Origin: Neoarius graeffei
Lineage: Eukaryota > Chordata > Actinopteri > Siluriformes > Ariidae
Reading direction: 5' to 3'
DNA length: 64,000 bases
NCBI RefSeq assembly: GCF_027579695.1
Contig: NC_083577.1
Coordinates: 57,735,783 to 57,799,782 of the forward strand
The translations under genes were made by a program, and so were the position numbers. Positions 22,964 through 37,843 of this stretch are shown piece by piece. The notes under the pieces were generated by a model. It worked only from the letters and a program-made list of their open reading frames with translations, was not told the origin of the DNA and did not search any database. Position 1 is the first letter of the stretch. Every line of letters begins with the position of its first letter.

Positions 22964-23689
22964 TGATAGAAATGTAGTGGAGTAAAAAGTACAATTTTTG
23001 TCTTTCAAATGTAGTGAAGTTAAAGTCATAAGTTTCCAAAAAAATACTACTCAAGTAAAGTACAGAAACTCAAAACGTGTACTTAAGTACAGTACTCAAG
23101 TAAATGTACTTCGTTACTGTCCATCTCTGGAAACTGGTGTACAAAACTGGCTTAAATGGTTGAACCGGGTTCAGCCTGATGAAGGTTAAGTTGCTAAGAG
23201 CTGAAGCTGGTAAGAACATGGTTAATCTGGTGGCCAGGTTTAAAGTGTGGACTTCCTGGTACTATAATGGTTATTCACCAATCCATCCAGACATCCAATG
23301 CGTCACTAATCCGAAGCAATCATATTTCAGCATTTAAATCATGGAAGTCATTAAATTAAAATATTCCAGACTATTTGTTCCAGCCACGTGCAACCCAAAT
23401 AAAGTCATGATAAAACTGTAGGCTAACCGAGTCATAAAACTTACAATGTATAATTCATTCATAATTCATATACCCCCTTTAGGGGTCAAGATTGCAGTGG
23501 ATCTGGAGCACATCCAAGGAAACACTGGGCCCAAGAAAGGAGAATTCACCCCAGACACATGTTTACACTCTTATGATAACTCAAGGGTATCAGGTGAAGC
23601 AGATTAGTGAAGCTGATAAAAGCATGGTAAAAACTGGCAGACAAGCTCGCTCAAAACTGATACAGAAAGACCCTGTGTGTGTGTGTGTG

Positions 23690-24090
23690 TCTTTGTATTT
23701 ACACTCATGGTGCACTTTATTAGGAATGCCTGTACATTCATGCAGTCCTTTCATCAGCCAATCATGTGGCAGCAGCACAATCCAAAAAATCATGCAGATA
23801 CAGGTCAAGAGCTAAAGTTAATATCCACATCAAACATCAGAATGAAGAAGTGTGATGTCTGTAACTTTGATCATTACATGGATGTTGGTACCAGAGATAG
23901 TGGTTGCTTTAGTTAGGGTTGGTTTTAGGAGATCATAAACTGCTGATATCCTGGGAATTTCATGCACAACAGTCTCTAGTGTTTGCACAAAATGGTGCAA
24001 AAAAACCCCAACAAAAACCATTAAGTTAGTGGCTGGAGATGCCTTGTTGAGGAGAAAGGTCAAAGTGAAATAGCCCATGCAGAATGAGGC
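23690..24090 (+). mobile_element. Tc1-like fragment, family E
   Basis: Contains GGTGCACTTTATTAGGAA and ATCAGCCAATCATGTGGCAG, typical of the start of another fish Tc1-like family, and decayed N-terminal transposase fragments. No terminal repeat pair survives. Confidence 0.65.
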
Positions 24091-24890
24091 CTGGCATTGT
24101 CCTGCTGAAATAAGCATGGACTTCCCAGGAAGAGAAGTCACCTTGATTTCAACATATGTCTCGCTAAAATCCCAATATATGCCTCCGCATCAATGGTACC
24201 TTCATAATCATGCAAATTACCCATGCCGTGGGCACTGATGAACTCCCATACCATCACACTTTTTCACCCTGTATTTGTGGCTGTATTTGTCACATTAGCA
24301 TGACAGTTTCTCAGGCAGTGCTGCCTGAGGGCTTGAAGGTCACAAGCATTCAACGGTTGTTTCTGACTTTGCACTTTACACACTGAGATGTCTCAGAATT
24401 CCCTGAATCTTTTCACAATATTACATACTGTAGATTTAAAAGACCTAAAATATCTTACATTGAGAAATGTTCTTTTTGAACTGACTAACAATTCTCTCAC
24501 AAATTTTGGCAGAAAGGGGTGAGCCATGACCCATCCTTACTTGCAAAGACTAAGCCTTTGGTGCATGCTCCTTTTACACCCAATCATGATACCCTCATCT
24601 GTTACCAGTTAACCTGCTTATTGTGGAATTTTCCAAAATGGTGTTGCTTGAATATCCTATAAACATTTCAGTCTTATTTTGCCCAACTTTTTGTTTTTGA
24701 GTGTGTTGCAGGCATCAAATTCTAACTTAATTCATATTTACAAAATACAATTAAGTTGGTCAGTAAAACTATTGAAAATCTTTTCTTTGTACTTTTGTCA
24801 GTTAAATAAAGGTTCACATGAATTAACAAATCACAGATTTTATTGCATTTTGGAAAATATCCCAACTTTTCTGGAAATGGGGTTTGTATC
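24090..24890 (-). mobile_element. Tc1-like fragment, family F, inverted, 5' half
   Basis: On the minus strand the piece starts at the end sequence CAAACCCCATTTCCAGAAAAG (24890) and runs into a decayed transposase up to the region of the second catalytic Asp. It ends where family E sequence begins. Confidence 0.7.
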
Positions 24891-25686
24891 AAGGATATTA
24901 CTACATGGGCTCAGGAACAATTCGGAAAATCATTATCAGTAAACACAATTCGTCATTGCATTTACTATGCAAAGTGAAAGCCATCAACAACATCTAGGAA
25001 CACCGCTGAATTCTCTGGGCCTGAGCTCATCTGAGATAGACTGAAGCAAAGTGGAAATGTGTGGTGTGGTCTGACAAGTCCACATTTCAAATTGTTTTTG
25101 AATATCATGGATGTCATGTCCTCTGGGTTAAAGAGTAAAAGGACCATCCAGATTTTTACCATCACAAAGCTCAAAAGCCAGCATCTGTGATGGTATGGGA
25201 GTGTGTTACTGCCCATGGCATGTGTAACTTGCACATCTGTGAAGGTGTGTAAGGTACATACAGGTTTTGGAACAACATATGCTGCTATCAGAACAATGTC
25301 TTTTTCAGGGATGTCCCTGCTTATACAATGCCAATCCATATTCTGCACATGTAACAACAGCTTGACTTCATAGTAAAAGAGTGTGTGTGCTAAACTGGCC
25401 TGCCTGCCTCCCATTGAAAACGTATGGCATGTTATGAAGCACAAAATATGACAACAGAGACCCAGAATGAACATGCCCCTGTCCCAACGTTTTTGCAACG
25501 TGTTTCAGACATCAAATTCAGAATGAGGGTCTATTTACAAAAAAAAGTCTCCATTTGAACATGAAATATCTCATCTATGTATTGTATTCCATTGAATATA
25601 GATCAAAAAGGATTTGCAAATCATTGCATTCTGTTTTTATTTAGGTTTTATACAGTGTCCCAACTTTTTTGGAATTGGGGTTGTAT
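24890..25686 (+). mobile_element. Tc1-like fragment, family F, 3' half
   Basis: Carries decayed C-terminal transposase sequence (for example PASVMVWECVTAHGM in one frame, around 25180) and the end CCCAACTTTTTTGGAATTGG at 25659-25679. It abuts the inverted 5' half at 24890. Confidence 0.7.
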
Positions 25687-27655
<1,969 letters not shown>

Positions 27656-28137
27656 AAATATTAAAGGGGTTTTTTTGTGTGTAGATAGACCATTTTATAA
27701 TGGTGTCTGGTGATATTTATGACATTCATTTTCATTTTACAGTGTTTAATTGGAGTATGAATATTTTAATGCACTGCCTCTACAAATAAGGCTTCAGTGA
27801 CATTTAGAAAATGTAATTTTAATCTCCAAGGTAGCCTTTTGGTCAAAATCCTTTGCATTTTAAAACAATTTTGATTTATTTTAACTACAGTTTTAATTAA
27901 ACAGTATTTCACTTGAGACCATTATAGTGACTAACAAGATTAGTCAAATATGCATTATTTCTTTTATGATAAAGCTGCAGTGGAGTTTTTATAAACCTAA
28001 TGTTAACTTTTCAAGTGTTTTATAGCTGCTATTATAAAAATGAGCTGAACATCAGGTATGTGTATTGTGGTGGAAATGGTCAAAAGGTTCTATTTAGTCT
28101 GAGATCGTTGATGCTATTTTCATGTTCCTTGGGTACC

Positions 28138-28497
28138 CATCTATTATCTGTAACCGCTTATCCTGTGCGGAGTCGCGGGCAAGCTGGAGCTTATCCCAGC
28201 TGACTATAGGCATGAGGCAGGGTACACCCTGGACAAGTCACCAGGTCATCTCAGGGCTGACACATAGAGACAAACAACCATTCACACTCATACCTACAGT
28301 CAATTTAGAACCTCCAAGTAGTCCAAAGACATGCAGGTTAGGCTGTGGGGGAAACCGGAGCACCTAGGGGAAACTCACGCAGACACGGGGAGAACATGCA
28401 AACTCCACACAGAAAGGCCCCTGTTGGTCACTGGGCTCAAACCCAGAACCGTCTTGCTGTGAGGCGACAGCACTAACCACTACACCACGATGCCACC
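28138..28497 (-). repeat. tRNA-like SINE, older diverged copy (9)
   Basis: Resembles copy 1 (TATCTGTAACCGCTTATCCTG at the tail). An 11-bp duplication CCTTGGGTACC flanks it (28127-28137, 28498-28508). Part of the middle is rearranged: the AAAGACATGCAGGTTAGG block is in reversed order relative to other copies. Confidence 0.85.
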
Positions 28498-28508
28498 CCT
28501 TGGGTACC

Positions 28509-31360
28509 TAGTATTTACTAATTAAGACAACAGCTATGATATTGGTCTCTTTTTAGTATGTCTTAGACTCAGAATAACTGAACATGATCAAATTTCATTT
28601 TTTTTCTCAATGGTATCTGTGGAAATGAAGAATGAGTGATTTGTTTCAGTGGAGTAAGACCAGTTATATGAAAGTTTAACTTGTTCAAACCATGCTTGGA
28701 TAAATTGAGAATTTTTTCCAGGCTATGCTGAGTTATTGCCATTTGCATTCCTGTAAAAGACACTGTATAGGTTTAAATGCTCTGAAGTAAAAGTGGCAAA
28801 TAGCCATAGTGTGTGGTTCCAGTGTTTTGACACTGTATAGCTAAATGACATCTTATTCAGCTGCTGTGCACAGTTCTCAGTGTTGTTTAAGCTCTAGGCA
28901 TTCCTGTCATCTTCATCCTCTTCACAGGTCCTCTTTTCTGAAGACTTGGATCACCTTTCACCACTGGGTTTGCTATACCTCATATTGTTTTAATTCCTCA
29001 ATGGTTGAGTCATATAGACCAATCAGGGAAGGCTAGGGCCACAGTGCCTTTTTTGGGAATGTCATGTGAGAAAGCCGGTGCCGTTTTTGCCTCAAAATAA
29101 AGTCAGAGCTGTCTGGAAGTTGTGGAATGTGGAGCAGGCTCAGGGCCAGTGCTGTGTTTGGAGAGAACTGGGCCGATTAGCAAAGTTCTCAGGGCCACAC
29201 TAGCAGACAGGAGGGCAGGTACTACTGAGTTCTTTCTGTCTCTCCTCCCAGAAGCTCTTTTCACTCCTGCACATCTGCTTCCTTCTTCATCTCACTCCTA
29301 CTAGTCTCTACCCATCCATAGAAACAAGTCATTTCTGATACGCAATAAAAACCTTTGCAGTTTATGTGCTATAATGACTGTGTAGGAGTAACAACTCATG
29401 GTTTATCTAAACAGACTTTGTGGATGTGTCACAGATGGGCGTTACGCTTTATTGAACAGTTTCAGATTAACCTACTTTTGAGTATAGGGAGTGTTTTTTG
29501 CTGGTTGATGTTGTGCTTTTCATATCCTTTGGCAAAACATCTAAATTGATATCGTGGTAGAAACAACAAGAATAGGCTCTTGTCTTGCATCCCCCACAGT
29601 GATATTTATTATTGGGCAGTAAAGCCGCTCCCCTTGCCTTCAATTCCTTGCTAGTTCATAGCTTTATAACTGCTAAGCTCTCACTATTTATTGCCTTACA
29701 AGCCTTTCTGCAAAGAAAAAGTCACCCATGCAGAAACAGACACTCTCTTTTATAAGCCAATGCCCATGTGGGCTACAATGCTTAATTCCTTTTGTTAAAG
29801 TTCTTCCCATTGCTTCTGCTGATAAATTTCATGAAGCGCCCTTAAAAGTGTTCCAAAACCTCCTAATGATGGCCTAAGGTTTAAAAAGCTTACATTTTGG
29901 TCATGATTTTTGAACCCTCTGAAAAGTGGAGTACTGCAGAATGAGTGACTGAAATGTACTCACTCTTGTTTTAGAAGAAAAGTATTCAAGGTGGGTGCCA
30001 TGAAGATCAGTAAACAGCATGAAATGGGATAAGTAATCAGTGTGCTTGCCTAGCATTCTTTATAGAACCTTCAACTGATTTTTTTTTTTCACCTGTTGGC
30101 CCTTCAAAAATATTATTTTCGGTTGATCTTGTGTGATTTTGAAGACTTTTAGGTCAGAATACAAAACAATGTGTGGTTAAGTTAATGTATTCAAATGCAG
30201 CATTACTTTGAATGTAGTTTAGCTCAGGTTTGAAGAAGTGTCCAGATTGTGAAAGTTGCCTATTTCTGGTTATTTGACATGTTGCAGAAGCAGGTTTTTG
30301 GCACAAAGTAAGGATTGGATTGTGCAGTGCCTTTGATGTAATTCTCTGTCCCATCAATTCTCCATATGTGAATGCATGTGAGGCATAAACAAAGTAAATA
30401 TGTTCAGATTCATGTTACAGCTGCACAAACTAAAAGATCAAACACTGAACTTAATAGCAAGCTGGCATTAGGATGGTAGTGCAACAGCTGGGGGTGTATA
30501 TTTGCCAGCCCAGACGGGTGTGTGTGAACATAGCGTTGTGCATTTTATATCGAATTCATGTTATTTAACTGCACAGAGTTTCTTGCTCTCAAGTAGCCTA
30601 TAAACGTAGAAATACAGTGTTACGGTTGGTTGTGTTTGTCTCTACCATATGTGTATGGTCTATTTGTTGGCAATAATAGTGTTTATTAAGCTTGAGTGTA
30701 TTGTGAGATCTTGAGCATATCCTCTTCTTGCTTTGTAAAGTATGTGTACATGAGACAGATAGAGTTAGCAAGACAGAGAATGATAGAGACAGAGTAAAAG
30801 TGCACATGTGGGTACTATATATGAGCACTGGCCTGGCCAACATTGGGCTATATCACAGCATGGCAGTTGCGTGACAAAGAGAAGGCCCCTAGAGTATGGC
30901 AAGGAATGATGTTTTCTCTTAATAAAATCCCTTGTTTTTCATTGAATAGTGAAAGGACTGGAAGCCGGCTCAATTCCAGCCTCATTACCGTGACCTCTTG
31001 GATAGGCCTCAGCTTGCCATAATGATGGCTCTGTTGGCTGCAGCTCACTGCGTATGGCACTTAGCTTCCCCCCATTTTTTCAAGAATCTCTGCAGCAATT
31101 TTATTGTCATCATGATTCAAATCTAAAAGCATATAAGACACTGATTGTGTTGTAAATTTATCATAAGCTGTATTTACTCCAGGCTGTCTAAACAGACAGA
31201 AATCCTTATTGCAAGGTAGCTGTTTGCTCAAGCCATTCCTGTTAGTTATAGAAGACAGTTAGGCGTTGTAATTATCTGCCCTGTCAGGCAACAGCACCCC
31301 TGTTTGGAATGAGTGAAGATTACACATGCTTTCTTCACAAATTTGATGCTACATACAATA
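28509..31360. other. Unique sequence without recognised genes
   Basis: Short reading frames at 28845-29036, 29122-29304 and elsewhere show no resemblance to known proteins. I see no SINE or Tc1 piece in this stretch, unlike most of the window. Confidence 0.5.
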
Positions 31361-31775
31361 TATAGCCATAAGACTGTGGACACCTAACCATCATGCCCAT
31401 ATGTGCTTGTTGAACATCCCATTCCAGGTTTCCAGATTTAGTCCCCCTTTGTTGTTATAATAACCTTTACTCTTCTGGGAAAGATTTCCGCTAGATTTTC
31501 AAGCATGAGTGTGAGGATTTGCCCATTCAGTCACAAGAGCTGACATCAGGGGTGCAGGTGGCATTCCAGTTCATCCCAAAGGTATTCATTGATGTTGAAG
31601 TCAGGACTTTGTGCAGGACACCCAAGTTCTTCCACACCAACCTTGGCAGACCATGTCCTTATAGAACTTGCTTTGTGCACATTGTGTGCTTTGTGGGCAT
31701 TATCATGTTTGAGCTAGGTCTCATGTTTGGACAAGGCCCAAATGGTCAGGTGTCCACAAACATTTGGCCATATAG
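31361..31775. mobile_element. MITE with about 30-base inverted ends
   Basis: The left end TATAGCCATAAGACTGTGGA and the inverse of the right end TATATGGCCAAATGTTTGTG align over about 30 bases (both contain GTGGACACCT). The interior, about 350 bases, does not encode a transposase. TA at the borders suggests a Tc1/mariner-type parent. Confidence 0.7.
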
Positions 31776-31785
31776 GTTACATAGC

Positions 31786-31786
<1 letters not shown>

Positions 31787-31837
<51 letters not shown>
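31787..31837. repeat. CA microsatellite
   Basis: About 25 CA units, running directly into the left end of the Tc1-like transposon at 31838. Confidence 0.97.
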
Positions 31838-31841
<4 letters not shown>

Positions 31842-33440
31842 GGTGCTTCAAAGTTTGTGAACCCTTTAGAATTTTCTATAGTTCTGCATAAATATGACCT
31901 AAAACATCATCAGATTTTCACACAAGTCCTAAAAGTAGATAAAGAGAACCCAGTTAAACAAATGAGACAAAAATATTATACTTAGTCATTTTTTATTGAG
32001 GAAAATGGTCCAATATTACATATCTGTGAGTGGCAAAAGTAGGTGAACCTTTGCTTTCAGTATCTGGTGTGACCCCCTTGTGCAGCAATAACTGCAACTA
32101 AATGTTTCCGGTAACTGTTGATCAGTCCTGCACACCAGCTTGGAGGAATTTTAGCCCACTCCTCCGTACAGAACAGCTTCAACTCTGGGATGTTGGTGGG
32201 TTTCCTCACATTAAATTCTTGCTTTAGGTCCTTCCACAACATTTTGATTGGATTAAGGTCAGGACTTTGACTTGGCCATTCCAAAACATTAACTTTACTC
32301 TTCTTTAACCATTCTTTGGTAGAACGACTTGTGTGCTTAGGGTCATTGTCTTGCTGCATGACCCACCTTCTCTTGAGATTCAGTTCATGGACAGATGTCC
32401 TGACATTTTCCTTTCGAATTCACTGGTATAATTCAGAATTCATTGTTCCATCAATGATGGCAGGCCGTCCTGGCCCATATGCAGCAAAACAGGCCCAAAA
32501 CAAGATACTACCACCACCATGTTTCACAGATGGGATAAGGTTCTTATGCTGGAATGCAGTGTTTTCCTTTCTCCAAACATTCTCATTTAAACCAAAAGGT
32601 TCTATTTTGGTCTCATCTGTCCACAAAACATTTTTTCAATAGCCTTCTGGCTTGTCCACTTGATCTTTAGCAAACTGCAGACGAGCAGCAATGTTCTTTT
32701 TGGAGAGCAGTGGCTTTCTCCTTGCAACCCTGCCATGCACACCATTGTTGTTCAGTGTTCTCCTGATGGTGGACTCATGAACATTAATATTAGCCAATGT
32801 GAGAGAGGCCTTCAGTTGCTTAGAAGTTACCCTGGGGTCCTTTGTGACCTCGCTGGCTATTACGCACCTTGCTCTTGGAGTGATCTTTGTTGGTCGACCA
32901 CTCCTGGAGAGGGTAGCAATGGTCTTGAATTTCCTCCATTTGTACACAATCTGTCTGACTGTGGATTGGTGGAGTCCAAACTCTTTAGAGATGGTTTTGT
33001 TACCTTTTCCAGCCTGATGAGCATCAGCAACGCTTTTTCTGAGGTCCTCAGAAATCTCCTTTGTTTGTGCCATGATACACTTCCACAAACATGTGTTGTG
33101 AAGATCAGACTTTGATAGATCCCTGTTCTTTAAATAAAACAGGGCACCCACTCACACCTGATTGTCATCCCACTGATTGAAAACACCTGACTCTAATTTC
33201 ACCTTCAAATTAACTGCTAATCCTACAGGTTCACATACTTTTGCCACTCACAGATATGTAATATTGGATCATTTTCCTCAATAAATAAATGACCAAGTAT
33301 AATATTTTTGTCTCATTTGTTTAACTGGGTTGTCTTTATCTACTTTTAGGACTTGTGTGAAAATCTGATGATGTTTTAGGTCATATTTATGCAGAAATAT
33401 AGAAAATTTTAAAGGGTTCACAAACTTTCAAGCACCACTG
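31838..33440 (-). mobile_element. Tc1-like transposon, family A, copy 4, inverted
   Basis: 1603 bases with both family A terminal repeats. A CA tract adjoins the left end and a TG tract the right end, so the TA target cannot be read clearly. Confidence 0.93.
32057..33073 (-). pseudogene. Tc1-like transposase, broken
   Basis: N-terminal part (MAQTKEISEDLRKSVADAHQ to DKPEGY), catalytic part (MWTDETKIEPFGLNENVWRK to MNSELYQ) and C-terminal part (QQDNDPKHTS, SPDLNPIKMLWKDL) are readable but separated by a frame change near 32630 and the TGA after ELYQ that is also found in the copy at 6593-7609. In SPDLNPIKM a Lys replaces the acidic residue following NPI or NPM in other copies. Confidence 0.88.
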
Positions 33441-33460
33441 TGTGTGTGTGTGTGTGTGTG

Positions 33461-33522
<62 letters not shown>
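33441..33522. repeat. TG/CA microsatellite
   Basis: TG run, TATA, then about 28 CA units, lying exactly between two Tc1-like transposons. Confidence 0.97.
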
Positions 33523-33523
<1 letters not shown>

Positions 33524-34911
33524 GTCCATCTCAAACAAATAGAATACTGTCACAAAGATTTTTCCCCACAATTTAATTAAAAAAGGTAAATTTTCATATA
33601 TTCTATATTCATTACACATAAAGTGAAAAATTTCAAGCCTTTTTTCTTTTAATGTTGATGATTATGGCTTATAGATCATGAAAATCAGAAATCCAGTATC
33701 TCAAATTATTAGAATATAGACTCAGCACTTAGTTGGGGCTCCTTTATCACAAATTACTGCATCAATGGAGGGTGGCATGGAGGCGATCAGCCTGTGGCAC
33801 TGCTGAGGTGTTATTAAAATCCAGGCTGCTTTGATAGTGGTCTTCAGCTCATCTGTATTTTTTGGCCGGGCGTTTCTCATCTTCATCTAGACATTACCCC
33901 ATAGATTCTCTATGGGGTTCAGGTCAGGCGAGTTGGCTGGCCAGTCAAGCACAGTAATATTATGGTCAGTAAACTGTTTGGTAGTAGTTTTGACACTGTG
34001 GGCAGGTGCTAAGTCCTGCTGGAAAAGGAAATCAGCATCTCCATAAAGCTTGTTAGCAGATGGAAGCATGAAGTGCTCTAAAATCTCCTGGTAGATGGCT
34101 GTCTTGACTTTGAACTTGATAAAACACAATGGACCAACACCAGCAGATGACATGGCACCCCAACTCATCACAGACTGCGGAAACGTCACACTGGACTTCA
34201 AACACCTTGGATTCTGTGCCTCTCCACTCTTCCTCCAGACTCTAGGACCTTGAATTCAAAAGGAATTGCAAAATTTACTTTCACCTGAAAAGAGGGCTTT
34301 GAACCACTGAGCAACAGTCCAGTTCTTTCTCTTCTTAGCAAAGGTAAGATGCTTCTGACGTTGTCTCTGGTTCAGGAGTGGCTTGATATTAGGAATGTGA
34401 CAGTTGTAGCCCCTTTCCTGAAGATGTCTGTGTGAGGTGGCTCTGGATGGACTGACACTGGCTTCAGTCCACTCCTTGTGAAGCTCTCCCAAGTTCTTCA
34501 ATCGACTTTTCTTGACGATCCTCTCAAAGACAATCCTCTCATCCCTGTTGCTTGTGCACCTTTTCCAGCCAGCCTTTTCTGCAATAACCTTCTGTGGCTT
34601 ACCTTCCTTGTGGAGGGTGTCAATGATAATCAAGTCCGCAGTCTTCCCCATGATTGTGGTTGCATGTACTGAACTAGACTGAGAAATACACAGTATTTAT
34701 ACTGTTTTACTCAAAGTCGAAGTGAAATACTCTAATATTTTGAGATTTTTTTTCGCTGTAGGCCATAATTCTCAAAATTAAAATAAAAAAATGCTTGAAA
34801 CATTTTAGTTTATGTGTAATGAGTCTAGAATATATTAAATTTTCACTTTCTTCAATAACTGATCGAAAATATTGAACTTTTTCATGATATTCTAATTGTT
34901 TGAGATGCACT
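33523..34911 (-). mobile_element. Tc1-like transposon, family D
   Basis: About 1.39 kb with ends CATCTCAAACAAATAGAATA and, inverted, CATCTCAAACAATTAGAATA. It carries a transposase gene on the minus strand. Confidence 0.88.
33740..34651 (-). pseudogene. Family D Tc1-like transposase, frameshifted
   Basis: From MGKTADLIIIDTLHKEGKPQ (34651) the N-terminal helix-turn-helix region runs to LFSGESKFCNSF (34256). The frame changes, and the catalytic part continues at 34201-33887 with FLFQQDLAPAHS and NSPDLNPIENLWGNV, where it meets a stop. Residual C-terminal sequence (NARPKNTDELKTTI) follows. First acidic residue appears as Glu in SGESKF. Confidence 0.85.
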
Positions 34912-35993
34912 AGGATATAACACAACAGTACTCCAGTGTTCTATACTGGTGCATTACAGATTTATCTCTGGGATATTAGTCCTGTGCAAATCTGTCATGC
35001 CAGCATCTATTATGTACAGTTATTCCCACGTCTGAAAAAAAAATCATTGTATTTTACCTACTAAAATTACCTGCAATAACCCCAAATCAAACACAGTATA
35101 TTCCATGTGAAGTGACATGTACTAATACTTTTTCTTCAATATAAAATCCCTCCAGGAAGTGCTCTTTTCTATTGTCTCCTTCTGAAACCAAACCAAAATC
35201 AAGTATTGGCTGAGTTTAAAACAGACAACGACAACAGATAAAATAATACAGACAACATTTAAAAGGACTTGTCCTCAAAGCAATGCTTCTGGGCACTTTG
35301 AGCTCCTAGCATAGGTACAGCCCACACAGATATCGTTATGGACATGTAACCTAATAATGATCAAGCATAATTTGTGCTGACACAAGCCCTCCAACAAGCA
35401 GCTATAATATAAGTAAAAATAATAAATTTTCATTAAAGATATGTGTACATAGAATCTTTGGTGTGACAATTGTGCATACTTCATGAATATACACACATCT
35501 GGGATTTAATCAGAAATTGCTTATCTCACAAACAATCATAATTTCTCCAGACATCCACCAGTAACTTATTAGACATAAGTTCAGAAATCTTATCCTGTCC
35601 AAATAACACTCAGGTGCCCCTCGTGACTTGGTAGGTCTACCCAATAAAAAGTCTGGTGAGTAAATGTTGAAGGTAGGTAAACCTAATAAACTTACAAATG
35701 CTGTGTACGGGTCTGTTTATCTTACCCATCCAAGTCATTGTGAAACAACAAGCTACAGATGGCTGACAAATGAAAAACCAACAGAAAGTATTTTAGTTAG
35801 GTGTTGGGCCACTACAAGCTTCCAGAACAGCTTAAATACACCTTGACCCAAGACTCTAGAGCTGTACATTCTTCTAAAATATAATACTTCAACCAGATTT
35901 TATGATTTTGGTGAGACTGTTTAACACAAAAATCCAGAATGTGCCTTAATTGTTCAATAGGATGTAGATCTGGTGACTGTAAAGGTCATAGTC
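34912..35993. other. Unique AT-rich sequence
   Basis: I see nothing identifiable here apart from short chance reading frames. Confidence 0.5.
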
Positions 35994-37117
35994 TTCTTGG
36001 GTTTCAGTCACGTGACTTTTCTTAGCGATTTCACTTCCAGTAAAACAGCTGGTGGTCAAGCAAACCAAAACGGCTGCCATAGTGTGAACAACTAGCGATA
36101 ACTTATCAGATTATGCTCGTGATCTAGAAGCCACTGCTCGCTTTAGATATATTCAGAAGATTGCTATGTGCAATGGAATCGACCAGTCTGGGACAGAAGG
36201 ATTTGTCATATGATCTCGAAAACTACCCTTCAGTCAAGTTCCCCGACATCTTGAACTATCTGGTGTTGCAGACATCCTTCTACACCGCAAAACAGATGAA
36301 AGTATGTAAGAGTATGGAGGCTTACAACTTTTTTTGTATGTGGCTGGGTAAAGGACCTCGGTATCAAGTTGCTGCCAAATGAATCCTGTATTGTTTTTGC
36401 CCGTGTAAGTATGTTTTTTTTAAAGCTTTTCATTTGTGTCTTTATAATGAAGCGCTGCAAGTTGAAGTATAAACAAACAGCAGTTTGCTTGATTCTCACT
36501 TGTGTTGGCTCTTATCTTTCAGTTAAATCATTCACAAAGATCATCAGAAACCCCTTTAAAGATCTGGATCATAGTTAAACAAGACGGAGAAGTGATCATG
36601 GCGCATTGTAACTGTATGGCTGGGTAAGAATTTTGTCGCGACCTTCATGCATATGGACTTTGTGAGGAGTGAGGAGTAAACAAAGAAACAGCTGGGGACT
36701 TTAGCGTTTCATGACTAGTGAAATAACGACACACAGCAAGAAAAGTACTTGGAAAACACTAACGACATAGCTGAGAGGGATATACAAACCTTTCAGGAAG
36801 TGATCACTGCAAACTCGAGCATGCGTCGACTCAGCTCCTTTTGATTTCAGTTCAAAAGCCACATTTCTCAATGTCTTTTTGTGAAATCCTGTTTTCGTGT
36901 ACCCTTTTTTATTGGTTCACGGGGAACCCTGAAGGAACTATCAGTTTCACAGTTTGATCGATTCAAACAACCTAAAACAATGCAAGCATAAGGCATTTTT
37001 CATGCGAGCAATGCACTTTCTTCGTACAAACGCTTTGTCAACTGAGCTTTGGTAGACCACCAGCTAAAGTTTTGAATAACTAATGAGGCGGATGTGATGT
37101 CACGTGAAACCCAAGAA
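35994..37117 (+). mobile_element. DNA transposon with 13-bp perfect terminal repeats
   Basis: TTCTTGGGTTTCA (35994-36006) and its exact reverse complement (37105-37117) delimit 1124 bases; CACGTGAC-like sequence lies next to both ends. Exon-like pieces of a SWIM zinc-finger protein lie inside. This recalls ISL2EU-type elements, which carry such accessory genes, but I cannot confirm the family and no clear target duplication is seen. Confidence 0.6.
36127..36623 (+). pseudogene. Fragment of a SWIM-type zinc-finger protein of transposon origin
   Basis: Two exon-like blocks are readable. The first, ending at a donor CGT-GTAAGT (36404), has EATARFRYIQKIAMCNGID, then after a frame change YPSVKFPDILNYLVLQTSFY and SMEAYNFF. 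The second (36533-36623) starts after TTTCAG and reads [18 protein letters not shown] then [14 protein letters not shown] before GTAAGA. The AHCNCMAG motif is the CxC half of a SWIM zinc finger, as in fish transposon-associated proteins with a YqaJ-like nuclease domain. A frame shift and stop break the first block, and no downstream exons are visible. Confidence 0.55.
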
Positions 37118-37843
37118 TATGATTTACATCATTTTCGTCCTCATCGCCCTGTGTATGGAGTCGTTGTCATCCTATGTTTCAAAATAGGATAAAGGTGATC
37201 AGTCAGAATAACCTTTTACTGATTTGCAGTGGTTATTCCTTCTAAAGGGACAAATGGAAACAAACTATGCCAGCAAAATGCCCGCTACAGCATAAGAAAA
37301 ACGCCTTTCCCCCCCTTTAATTTCTCACCTGCACTTTGGACTCTAGCCTTTTAAAAAACCAACAACATATATATAAATACTATGTATATTGACCACTATG
37401 CAGTGAATCTTATGATTTGTATCTTTTATGGTGTTTTCTGTAGTGTAATGAGAAGATACTGAACAACTAAGCTAACATAATTTTTTTTCAATGTTCCTTC
37501 CCTGGGCAGTAATACAAAAAAAAAAACATGAGATGGAAACTCAATTAGTGTATCCTTTGTCAGGACATGAGGGCTCCTCTTCAAATAAAAGATATTCTCA
37601 GACATTAAAAGCAAAATGAGAACAAGTATGTTCCTCTAACTGCTGAGGGCTATGTTTTGTATTGTACCTTTGGAAGAATCTGTTCCACTTTGGTTTATTA
37701 CTCATCTATTTTCTCCTGTCCACCATCTGAGGATCGCAAATAAACACATAGAAAGGATAATGAATCAGAAGTTCAGCTAAAATTAAACAAACAAACAAAC
37801 AAACAAACAAAACACAACAATAAAACCAATGTATTGTTGGAAG

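Noticed and set aside
24965-25498. 177-residue minus-strand frame
   Set aside because: It lies antisense to a decayed family F transposase; no domain is recognisable.
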